DNA from: Prorocentrum cordatum
Lineage: Eukaryota > Sar > Dinophyceae > Prorocentrales > Prorocentraceae
DNA: 64,000 bases
Direction of reading: 5' to 3'
Assembly: GCA_963575745.1 (NCBI GenBank)
Contig: CAUYUJ010006280.1
Coordinates: 1-64,000 of the forward strand
In this document: positions 11,518 through 21,178 of the stretch, piece after piece
How the letters are laid out: every line of letters begins with the position of its first letter
Position numbering within the stretch: the first letter of the stretch is position 1
Made by a program: the position numbers and the translations under genes
The notes under the pieces: model-generated
What the model was told of the DNA's origin: nothing
Databases searched by the model: none
Seen by the model: the letters and a program-made list of their open reading frames with translations, nothing else

Positions 11518-11886
11518 TACCTCGTAGAGCTCTTCCAGGAATCCCGGCGCGGGGTGGAGCTAGTTGGTCGACCCGGCCAGAAAGGACAAAGTGATAACTT
11601 TTGGGTGGTTTTGCATTTTTTTGAAAGATATTTGATAATTCAGATTTTTCGCACCTGTAAACGACTATGAGGGCCTCTATGTCTTAGTATGAGCTCCTTA
11701 GCCGCTCTTTTACTATAAAAACACTTGAAGCAACCATCTTTATCTCGACACGAAACAATCAATTTCCCCCTTTTCGAGAAATGCTTCCAGAAGCTCTCTC
11801 TTTCGACTCTGAGCACTCTTACGCGTGAAAGAAGCTCCAGGAGGTTCCCGGCGGCGACCAGGTTCACGGTTCACCGCCGGCGCCAG
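11518..11886 (+). mobile_element. Type-2 module nested in the AT block of a type-1 module (369 bp)
   Basis: It runs from TACCTCGTAGAGCTCTTCC to CCAG. The flanks GGTTGAAAA and TTTTATTCTCAAA join to the standard GGTTGAAAATTTTGTTCTC with one substitution and no duplication. Confidence 0.8.
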
Positions 11887-12874
11887 TTTTATTCTCAAAA
11901 TTTGACCATTCGTTAGAGCTCTAGCATTTTCCCCATGATGTTCGATCTGATTCCCGCTCGCCATCTTGATCTCAGCTCGATCGGGTAACTTCCACTGCCA
12001 AAAAAACGTTCTGGCGGGAACGGCCGTTTCGAGTCATCTTGATACGCGCTGTCGGTTTTTTCAAGATAACTCGAGCGTCAGGACAATTACAGAGCTGGCC
12101 AGCACAGCTAATGTATTCAGAATGATCAGGCGCGTTCGCCTGTTGAATCCACAGGTCTGAACTCGGTCTGCTAGCCGAGCTAGGTTCGCAAACCTATTCG
12201 TATTATTCGAATCATTATAGCAGACACTCTCGGTTTTTCGTACTTAACTCGATCTGTAGGGCAGCCACAGAGCTGATAATCACAGGAATCGATTGAGCAT
12301 TATCAGCGCGTTCGTATGTTGAATTAAGAGCTCTGAACTCGGCTGCTCCCCGAGCTAGGTTCGCGAACCTATGTTGTTCGAGTCATTTTGAGAAGTACTC
12401 TCGGTTTTTTGTACTTAAATCGTGCTGGGGGAGGGCTACAGTGCTGCTGGTCACAGGAATGAATTTCGAGACATCAGGCGCGTCCGTTCGTCGAACCGAG
12501 AGCTCGGAACTCGGTCTGCTGCTCGAACGAGATCCGCCAAACTGTTGTATCATTCGAGTATCCTGAGAGGTACTCTCAGTTTTCGCATTTAACTCAGGCT
12601 GTATGGGGGGCTGCAGAGCTGGTAATCACAGGAATCGATCCGCAGACATCAGACGCGTCCGCCTGTCGCATTCAGAGGTCTGAACTCGGTTTCATACTCG
12701 AGCTCGATTGGAAAACTGTTCGTTTGTTTTGTTAGAGTCATCTTGAGAGGTCTATAATCGCTTGGGCTGAAAAACTAGTCGTTCTCTGAAATTCTTTTCC
12801 ACATTATATATTGTTAGGAAGCTCTACGAGTCCCCCGGCGGTAAGAAAGGTTGACGGTTTACCGCCGGCGCCCA

Positions 12875-14010
12875 TTCAGTAAATCGACAGCACCTACCAA
12901 CATTCCCTCATAGTCAACATGTTTTGACCTCTGAATGCGACAGGCGGACGTGTCTGATGTATGCAAATCGACTCCTCTCATGACCAGCCCTGCAGCTCCC
13001 CTACAGCCCGAGTTAAGTGCAGACAACCGACAGCACCTCTTAGGATGACTCTAACAATACAGTAGTTTCGCAGACCTAATTAGGACAGCAGACCGAGTTC
13101 CGAGCTCTCGATTCGACAGGTGGACGCGCCTGATGTCTTCAAATCGATTTCTGTGACCAGCAGCACTGTAGTCCCTCTCAGCGCGAAAACCGAGAGCACT
13201 TCTCAAGATGACTCGACCAATACGAATAGTTTCGCGATTCTAGATCGGGCAGCATACCGAGTTGAGAACTCTGGATTCGACAGACAAACGCAACTGATGA
13301 TTCTGGATTAGTTTCTGTAAATATCGCCTCTGTAGCTGTCCTACAGCTCGAGTTAAGTACAGAAAACCGAGAGTTCCTGTCAAGATGACTCGACTAATAC
13401 GAATAGGTTGCGGACCTAGCTCGGCTAAAAGACCGAGTTCAGACCTCTGGATTCAACAGGCGGCGCCTAATCATTCTACATCGATTAGCTGTGCTTGCCA
13501 GCTCTGTAGCTGTCCTAAAGCTCGAGTCATGTTGAGAAAACCGTCAGCGCGTATCAAGATGACTCAAAACGGCCGATCCCGTTTCGATAGTAATATTCAC
13601 CCGACCGATCTGAGATCAAGATGGCGAGCGGGAATAAGATCGAATACCACGGGAAAAAATACTAGAGCTCTAACGAATTGTTGAATTTCGAGAGCAAAAT
13701 TTTTAACCGACCAAAAGTCAGCAAAGTTCCGTCGAGATTTTTCTTGCCAACTAGCTCTCCAGCGCGCCGGAACTGGCGCCGGCGGTGAACCGTCAACCTG
13801 GTCAGAGCTGAGCTGCTGTCAGAGAGGAGTTCATATGCCAATGCTCGGCGTAAAAATCTGCTTTTTCAAAATAAATGGTCAAATATCTTTCAAATTTTCG
13901 CAAAACCACCCAAAAGTTGTCACATTGTCCGCCTCGGCCGGCTGAGCCAACTAGCTCCACCCCGCGCCGGAATTCCTCTAGCTCATCGATGCCGAAGAGC
14001 TCTACGAGGT
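12875..14010 (-). repeat. Inverted module segment
   Basis: From 12884 to about 13766 this is a type-1 module in reverse (178-bp units, then the AT block with CTGAGATCAAGATGGCGAGC). A reversed hairpin half follows, truncated at about 13802 (GGCGCCGGCGGTGAACC), then reversed type-3 and type-2 sequence. At 13995-14010 the reversed head GAAGAGCTCTACGAGG runs directly into a forward hairpin (CCCGGCGGTGACC). Reversed head arm and forward tail arm are the same sequence, so the breakpoint falls on the subterminal inverted repeat. Confidence 0.7.
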
Positions 14011-14222
14011 TCCCGGCGGTGACCAGGTGGCTGCTGTCCCTCCTCGGGGATCTCAGCGGTGGCCTGGCCCGTCGGGGGCTTCCTCAAGCCTGTCTCCTCA
14101 GGCTGCCCCCTGGGCGGCCGTGGGCGCGCGAGGGCGCGCGTTGGCCCATAAGTTCGTGTACTTCGTCGGCTGCAACTTCCTGGACGTGCTGCGCATAGGC
14201 CGCTGCATTTGTTCTCTGCTTT

Positions 14223-15656
14223 GTGTTAGTGGGTGAGCCCACGCGTGCCGCTGGAGGCGCAAGGCCGCTACTTGTTGCACTTGTATCTTTGCTGCTTGCT
14301 TGTGATACTCTTGGGAGCCCAGCGCTTACCAGTTTTGCTCTGGCAGTTGAGAAGGACACTTTTACCGTTTTTGTTGCAGCAGATCTCATCACGTTCCGAC
14401 CTTCACCTTCGCGTGGTTGGGACAAGTTTCTTGAAGAACTCGAGGGCGAACACTATCGAGATCAGGAGGCTCGTAGGTGCCCTACTTGTCGAGCTTATCG
14501 GTATTCTACTTCCAGTTGTTGGCAGTGTGATCTTAAGAGAAAGATGGTTCTGACTTCTGATGATGATATGGAAACCGAGGGCAACGGAGAGAAGCGACAG
14601 AGAAAGCTCTTGGAAGATAGACGTCTTCTTGGTGATGCCGACGGTGGTGGAGGAGGGGCAGGTAGTGGGAATGGAAGTGGTAGTAGTGGAGGAGGAGGAG
14701 CTGAAGCAGGAGATCTTGCCACTATGTTTCGTACACAGTTCGATGCCATGCGTGAAGATATGCAGAGGATGCTTAAGCAGAACTCTGTTGACATCAAAGA
14801 GCAGATCCAAACGAAGGTATCAGAGCAGGTTGCCCCTATTGCTTCGTCGGTGCAGGAGATTCGTTCTGCTCAGGAGGCTCAGGCGAAAGAGATCAAAGCA
14901 CTTCAGGCTCAGATGAACTCTAGGGACCCCTGGGCAGATTCATCATCTCTGGGAGGTGCGTCTACTCGTGACTCTCGTACTGCTGACTTTCAGAGGCCCT
15001 TTGTACCACATGTTCCGACTTGGATCCAGGTGAGCGGCTTCGCGCAAGAGGACCCCCCAAAGGTAGAAACTCGAGATAAGGCCATGATCCAGGTCGCCAC
15101 GGTTAGGAACATGATAGGTAAGTTGTACACACTATCACAGGCACGGGAGAGTGACGATACTGAGATCTTCGACAGGGGTAGGACGGACGGGGATATCGCT
15201 TCCAATCGATTTGGTGTGACCAAGTTTCGCATATACTTCATGCCTGGGACCTCGAAAGAGACGGTCTGGGAAGTGCGCAACGAGTGGGCCTCAGCCTGGT
15301 CCAGTGCTTGCCCTGATCTTGTCGGTTGCCAGAACAGTTTTGGCCCATGCAAAGATCGACACCTCGGTTGGTTTGTCCAACCTGCACCACAGGACCGACG
15401 TCGAGTTGGGGAGACTCGCAAGGCGACTGCGATCTTTCATAAGCTCAAGACTGTTGCCACCGCGCTCATCACTTTTGAGCCTGAAGGGCCTGCGAAGGCT
15501 TGGGCTTACTTGCAGAAGGATAGTCAGAGTGAGAAAGTGTGTGTAGGTACGTGGACGGATACCGTGGGATGGAAGTTCGTGGCCGAGCGGGTCCAGCACA
15601 TCGATTCAGGTTTGGACTGCAAGACTTGGGAGGGGCAGGTGAACAGCAGCTCGTGA
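14223..15656 (+). CDS. LINE-A ORF1 (A1): zinc knuckle, coiled coil, RNA-binding-like domain
   Basis: Probably the nucleic-acid-binding chaperone of the element, like L1 ORF1p, which coats its RNA. In order: a single CX2CX9CX2C zinc-knuckle-like motif (about residues 86-102), an acidic stretch and a Gly-rich linker (about 140-160), a coiled coil with Gln- and Lys-rich heptads (about 170-235), and a C-terminal domain starting PTWIQVSGF. Element B (PSYIEFKGW) and element D (PTYIELKGW) share that domain. The start is uncertain: the frame opens at a GTG and the first in-frame ATG is at 14544, which is already past the zinc motif. A 14-base insertion near 14350 relative to A2 puts the upstream sequence in different frames in the two copies, so translation probably begins downstream of it or at a non-AUG codon. 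It ends in UGA followed by CGG, with ORF2 continuing in the same frame. Confidence 0.75.
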   Translation: MLVGEPTRAAGGARPLLVALVSLLLACDTLGSPALTSFALAVEKDTFTVFVAADLITFRPSPSRGWDKFLEELEGEHYRDQEARRCPTCRAYRYSTSSCWQCDLKRKMVLTSDDDMETEGNGEKRQRKLLEDRRLLGDADGGGGGAGSGNGSGSSGGGGAEAGDLATMFRTQFDAMREDMQRMLKQNSVDIKEQIQTKVSEQVAPIASSVQEIRSAQEAQAKEIKALQAQMNSRDPWADSSSLGGASTRDSRTADFQRPFVPHVPTWIQVSGFAQEDPPKVETRDKAMIQVATVRNMIGKLYTLSQARESDDTEIFDRGRTDGDIASNRFGVTKFRIYFMPGTSKETVWEVRNEWASAWSSACPDLVGCQNSFGPCKDRHLGWFVQPAPQDRRRVGETRKATAIFHKLKTVATALITFEPEGPAKAWAYLQKDSQSEKVCVGTWTDTVGWKFVAERVQHIDSGLDCKTWEGQVNSSS

Positions 15657-18600
15657 CGGTGCCCAGCTTCTGTTGGAGGTTGGAACGTTCGGAGGTTGGG
15701 AAGATACACCTCCGAGTGCATGAATCACATTGCCGAATTAAAGATTTCCATCGTCGGGGTTCAAGAGAGCCAGTTCTTACACGACTTGGATCTTGCAGAT
15801 GCGGGTTGGGACATACATCGCTCGGCGGATGAGGGGGAGAACGTGGGGGGACGGGCTGCCATCTTGTGCCGAGGGGTGTGGAGACATCTGCTTATCGATG
15901 TTATGTGTGGTCGTCGCTGGGTCATAGCGATCTTTCGTAAGCTCATCTTCGTTTCTGTCTATCTTCCTCATAGGGAGTCTGAGCGGGGTGCACAGGGTGA
16001 AGCACGCCGCTCTCCTGAAGGGTTTCTCGCTAGTTTCAAGCTCTATACGGACGTGTTATCGGATCTTGTTGCACATGTCTCTGCGGCCAAAAAGCGATTT
16101 CACATTGAGGAGGTTGTTATTTCGGCTGACGCCAACGTGGAGGTTTTTTTCGCACCACATGATCAATGGGGTGGAGGTTACGGGGGAGGCGGTGAATGGG
16201 CCTATACGTAAGAGGGGGAGGTCTAGTGGAGGCGACGAGAGTAGAGCCAACAGGATGCGGGAGATGTGCTCGGGGGCCTTTCTGAAGACCATGGGGGCCC
16301 TCAAGTTGCAGCTAGCTAGCACTTTTGGGAATCGTCAGCCTACTTGGAGGCACAATTCGGGCACATACGAGCACGTTTATGATTATCTTGCGGTCCCAGC
16401 TTCTTGGATGACTCCAGAGGTGACTTGTTCTTGGGTTGTGCCGTCCCAGGTCCCACGGTCCGCGGCGGCTGAACGGACGTTTAGCGACCGCAAGCTCTTG
16501 TGTGCCGAGATGCCTGCCCAGCATGCTCAGTTGAGGTATCGACGTCGGCCTCAGCTCAAGACTTGGAAGCTTCAGCCAGGGTTCGAGCTCCAGCAGACAG
16601 CCGGCTTGGAGAGAGCGATCTGCCAGCCCGAGCTCGCGAATCAGCTCCACGCGGACGTAGGTTTTGAGGTCATGACACAGAGTATGCTTGAAGGTGCCAG
16701 CGAGACTTTGGATATCTCCCGTTCTCATGGTCAGCCTGTTTCAGGTTATCCCAGATATTCGGAGGAGGATTTGCAGATTAAGGAGGAGTTCTTTAAGGTC
16801 AGGAAGAGGTGGCGGGTGGCACGATCTGGCGGGGCTAACGTGGGACAGGAGGAGTACGAGAGAGTCCAGGAGGAGTATAAGGGGATAGCTAAGCAGTGGC
16901 GTCGAGCTCGTAAGCGTCATGATCGTGCATGTGAGCTTTATCGTATTCGTGACGGTGTCCGTCGTAGGCCTGTTATTACGCACATGTATGTGGACGGGGT
17001 CCTTACGCGTGATCAGGAGAAGTGGACTGAGGGTCTTCGTCGTCATGGGCTCCTGAGGTACTCTAGCGATCCCCGCCGGCAGGACACCAATGCGTGCTTG
17101 GACGAGCTTAAGAACCAGTGTAAGGCCCTGCGAGACTCTGGAGAGCCCCACCGCAACCCGATCAACATTGGCCTTTTGCTGGAGGCACGGTCTAGACTCA
17201 GGGAAGGACGGGCAACAGGTGCAGACGGGGTGTCGTCGTCGGTGCTCAAAGCATTGCCATGGGAAGCCCTCCGACACATACTTACCCTATTCCGTTTGCT
17301 GTATGATCAGAAACATGTTTCACCGAAGTCTTGGAGAGAGATCTTGGTATGCTTGATGCCTAAGAATCCCAAAGCTCGTGATTTTGAAGAAACGCGGGCC
17401 CTTTCACTTCTTTCTCATTTTGGTAAATGGTACAGCAGTTGTCTATGTATACTTCTAGAACACCGCGTTCGGCAGGCTGCACCGCCAGGTTGCAACTTAT
17501 ATGGCTTTATCGCGGGTCACAAATGTTATGAGGTCACGGCCCCCCTCAAACGTCTTGCTCAACACGGCGTTGTGTGGGGGAAGGAGGAGAGTCTTTACCT
17601 TGCAAGTGCTGATATCGAAAAGGCGTTCGATAACTTCACGGTCAGATGTGCAGCAGAGGCGCTTTTGTTCCATCAGGTCCATCCTGCCCTTGTGTATGCT
17701 GTCTTTGAGAGCTATGCTTGTAACACGGCAGAAATCAGCTTCCAACAGTGCTCGACGACCATTTCGTGGGATACTTGCATTCGTACAGGTTCCTTGGAGG
17801 CGCCTTTGCTATTTGTTGCGCAGACCCCTCGTATGCTTGCACCAGTGACGGCAGGTTGGAGACAGTCTGGATACGGCGTCCAGCTCACTGATGAGGCCTC
17901 CAATCTCTTGGTCAACCACTGGTTGTGGGCAGACAATATTTTGCTGGCAGCGGCTTCCAGGCGAGAATTGACCCACATGCTCGAGGACTTGACTGGGGTC
18001 CTCCACCGCTTCGGGTTCAACTGGAAAGCATCCTCGATGGAGTTCTTGGCTTGTGGCGTCCAAGGTCCATTGCAGGATATCCGCCTGCCTGTGCCGGGGC
18101 TCCTGTCTGCTGAGGTTGGTAGGAAGCGTCCTCGTGGGGCTTCCCAGAGCGCCGCAGGTCCTTCGGAGGCGATGATAGTGAGGCAGGTTGAGAGAATGGA
18201 AGTTCTTGGCACACTATTGGACGTGCGATTTCAGGATCATGAAGACATTAAGCATCGGCTGGAGAAGGCATGACGGGTCTTTATGAGTGAGATTTCTTTT
18301 TATTCGTCGCCCGTGGTTCCGCTTCGTTGTAAGTTTCAGCGTTATGATAGCAGGGTCAGAAGTTGCTTCCTGTACGGCTTGGAGGGTACGACTTTGGATT
18401 CTGGTAGTCTCCAACAGATACATGCAGCTGAAGGCAATTTCTTGTCTACCATGAGGCGTCTCAAAAAGAAGATCACGGAGTCCTGGGGAGAGTACTGGGG
18501 CAGGAGGATTAAAGGTGGTCGTCGCTTATTGAAGTGGGCCCGTAAGCCTTCGGTGGTCCAGCTCGCCCTTCATCGCCAGTGGCTCTTCGCCAAACATGTT

Positions 18601-19926
18601 GTGAGCACGATCCATGATGAGCATAGTCGGGTGGATGAGGACGCACTCAGTCAGGGCATTCTTTATCATGAGCCACGAGATCCTGATATTTTTGGTGGTT
18701 CGCAGCGTTCCCTGGAGTTATCGGTTCCCTCGCCTATCCTGAATGCCAGACAGCGTAACAGTTCGTGTAGGAGAAAGGCACAGAGCGCATCTTCCTTGGA
18801 GAGTAGGTCGGTTGGCAGACGTATATCGGAGAGCACGGCACATGAACACCATGAATCACAACATGTACATGAGCCAGTTCGTAAGCGGGTACGCCATACC
18901 TATGCACGGGAGGAGGGAGGAGGATTGCCCACTGCTAGCATGCAGAGCGCCTTGACGATGATGCACGCGTCGGGGGAGTGGACTGAGCAGCGCGACGTAC
19001 ATGTTAGAGTTCTCCCTGGGGGTCGACGGGCTACTAGAGCTTGTCGTCATCGGGTCTTGACGGGACTTAGGCCTTGGTTCGAGATTTTCGAGCACACGCG
19101 CGGGGTTCATTGGGATCGCACGATGGTCTGGAATGAAACTGGCTGGCGTTCCTTCCTGGTGGGTACCCTGGCCGCCCTGAACTTGGATGATCTTCTCGAT
19201 TTCTGCCTTCTTCGGGATCCTTTCACGGGTGAGTTCAAGCAGAAGGAGGAGGGGGAGGAAAAGTCAGCGGAGCAGCAACGACGGGAAAATGAACGGGTGG
19301 CGAAACGACTGGCCGCGATAAATGTTGATGAAACCACTTGGCGTGGGGAAGGGGGTGGATATGGCTTGGAGCTCCGTGGGGATAGCCAGTGTGTGGTGCG
19401 CTGGCTTAATGGGCGATATCGCTGTCACAATGAAGTATATCGCCGCACGATCAAGGGTATGCAGAACCGCCTTCACAGAATGAGTGAGGACCATCATCTC
19501 GTCACGGCCGAAGTGGGAAGGGATATGTGGAAATGGGTGTATAGGGAGGGCAACGATGAGGCGGACCATGAGACACATCTTGCACGTGAAGGTAAAGTAA
19601 CTTCTGATGTTCGTTGGAATCTTAACATTCTTTATCATATTAGATCGGGTCATTATACTGCTCGTGCACTTAGAGGAGCTTTCGATGGTGGGCGGTGTGA
19701 ACGTGGCACTTCGTGTGGTTGGGTAATTGATGCTTATCTTGTTCCCTCTCTTCCTCCTCACCAGCTTCCCCCTGGACTTGTTCAGGGCGGATGGCACCTT
19801 GGAGTTGGCCGCAGAGGTTTCATGATCCCTAGCCACTGCACGATCACACAGGCTGAGTTGGCAGCTGCACAATCACTTCTCAATGGCATTGCTGAGCTGT
19901 GTATACACGTACAGCTTGGTCAGTGA
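15657..19926 (+). pseudogene. LINE-A ORF2 (A1), broken endonuclease-RT-RNase H gene
   Basis: Same domains as the intact A2 ORF2, in order: APE-type endonuclease, reverse transcriptase, linker, permuted RNase H. Two lesions are visible against A2. The first is a T-run at about 16143-16150 that is one base longer and shifts the frame inside the endonuclease. The second is TGA at 18271-18273 where A2 has CGA (Arg), between the RT and the linker region. The frames are 15657-16150, then about 16150-18273, then 18274-19926. The RT active site A-D-N lies at 17929-17937. Outside the lesions the protein is nearly identical to A2, so the damage is recent. Confidence 0.9.
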
Positions 19927-20158
19927 TTGTTTGTGTACTATATCTGCACAGCTCCGCTGTTGTAAGATACCTGCTCAGCTCCGCTGTTTCTTCGATGTGT
20001 GTATATATCTGTACAGCTACGCTGTTGTAATATATCTGCACAGCTACGCTGACCTGTATATCCGCACAGCTCCGCTGTTAGTGCTTAGGTTGCCTGTAGG
20101 TAATCCCACCGCTGGCCCTGCCCCCTAAGGGGGCTCGAATCGGGCCCCGCAGACCGCA
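19927..20158 (+). other. LINE-A 3' tail with five small hairpins and a terminal stem-loop (A1)
   Basis: Five copies of CAGCTCCGCTG or CAGCTACGCTG lie between about 19957 and 20079. Each can fold as CAGC/GCTG with a three-base loop. The tail closes with a CCCCC-TAA-GGGGG stem-loop (about 20121-20133) and ends ACCGCA without poly(A). Presumably the RT recognises this end when priming; that is inference. Confidence 0.6.
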
Positions 20159-20189
20159 GACCAGGTTGACGGTTCACCGCCGGCGCCAG

Positions 20190-20971
20190 TTCCGGCGCGC
20201 TGGAGAGCTAGTTGGCAAGAAAAATCTCGACGGAACTTTTGCTGACTTTTGGTCGGTTAAAAATTTTGTTCTCGAAATTCAACAATTCGTTAGAGCTCTA
20301 GTATTTTTTCCCGTGATATTCGATCTTATTCCCGCTCGCCATCTTGATCTCAGATCGATCGGGTGAATATTACTATCGAAAAGCACTGTGGCGGGATCGG
20401 CCGTTTTGAGTCATCTTGATACGCGCTGACGGCTTTCTCAACATAGCTCGAGCTTTAGGACAGCTACAGAGCTTGCAAGCACAGCTAATCGATGTAGAAT
20501 GATTAGGCGCTTTCGCCGGTTGAATCCAAAGGTCTGAACTCGGTCTTTTAGCCGAGCTAGGTCCGCAAACCTATTCGTATTATTCGAGTCATCTTGACAG
20601 GAACTCTCGGTTTTCTGTACTTAACTCGAGCTGTAGGACAGCTACAGAGGCGGTGTTTACAGAAACTGATCCAGAATCATCAGTTGCGTTTGTCTGTCGA
20701 ATCCAGAGTTCTGACCTCGGTCTGCTGCCCGATCTAGAATCGCGAAACTATTCGTATTGGTCGAGTCATCTTGAGAAGTGCTCTCGGTTTTCGCGCTGAG
20801 AGGGGCTACAGTGCTGGTGGTCACAGGAATCGATTTGAAGACATCAGGCGCGTCCGCCTGTCGAATCCAGAGCTCGGAACTCGGTCTGCTGCCCGAATTA
20901 GGTCTGCGAAACTACTGTATTGGTCGAGTCATCCTGAGAGGTGCTGTCGGTTTTCTGCACTTAACTCGAGC
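20190..20971 (+). repeat. Type-1 module, 5' part (host of LINE-B)
   Basis: After the completed type-2 hairpin (CCAG 20186-20189) a type-1 module resumes at TTCCGGCGCGCTGG. It has the AT block and then 178-bp units up to the LINE-B insertion in CTTAACTCGAGC. The rest of this module is at 26467-26679. Confidence 0.7.
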
Positions 20972-21178
20972 TTCAACGTCAGGGTTCGACGTCAGGGTTC
21001 GACGACGAACAGGGTTCGACGTCAAACAGGGCCTACATCAGGGCGCACACACAGGCTTGCCTCAAGCCCCCCTCTCGTGCGGTGCGTGTTTGACGTACCG
21101 CGGGGGCTGTGTTCACATTGAATCCTCGCTCTCGTTCTTGATATCAAGATATCGTGGGGATCGCAGGAAGATCAGGAT

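Larger units (their letters stand above)
11005..12874 (+). mobile_element. Type-1 module carrying two nested modules
   Basis: It starts TAACTCGTAGAGCTTCCC and ends in the hairpin with CCCA at 12871-12874. Removing the type-3 module at 11031-11419 restores GCAAG/TTATTGCTGG, and removing the type-2 module at 11518-11886 restores TTGAAAA/TTTTATTCTC. The host is then a normal type-1 module of about 1.1 kb. The ages are therefore ordered: host first, inserts later. Confidence 0.8.
14028..20158 (+). mobile_element. LINE-A copy 1 (A1), non-LTR retrotransposon
   Basis: About 6.1 kb. GACCAGGT is repeated at both ends (14021-14028 and 20159-20166), a target duplication of about 8 bp. The site is the loop-side edge of a type-2 hairpin, which is now split into 14011-14027 and 20159-20189. 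Order: GC-rich leader, ORF1, UGA, ORF2, tail with repeated hairpins. It is about 99% identical by eye to A2 but extends about 60 bases further at the 5' end. ORF2 is broken by a frameshift and a stop, so this copy cannot supply its own full-length RT protein. Confidence 0.9.

Noticed and set aside
14403-14810. Antisense gene over LINE-A ORF1 (Ser/Thr/Pro-rich frame)
   Set aside because: It mirrors the Gly-rich linker and coiled coil of ORF1 on the other strand. It is present in both A copies only because those copies are nearly identical.
20121-20150. tRNA-like T-arm (CTCGAATC) in the LINE-A tail, suggesting a SINE or tRNA gene
   Set aside because: Only a box-B-like match of about 8 bases. 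No cloverleaf, D-arm or A-box is found around it.
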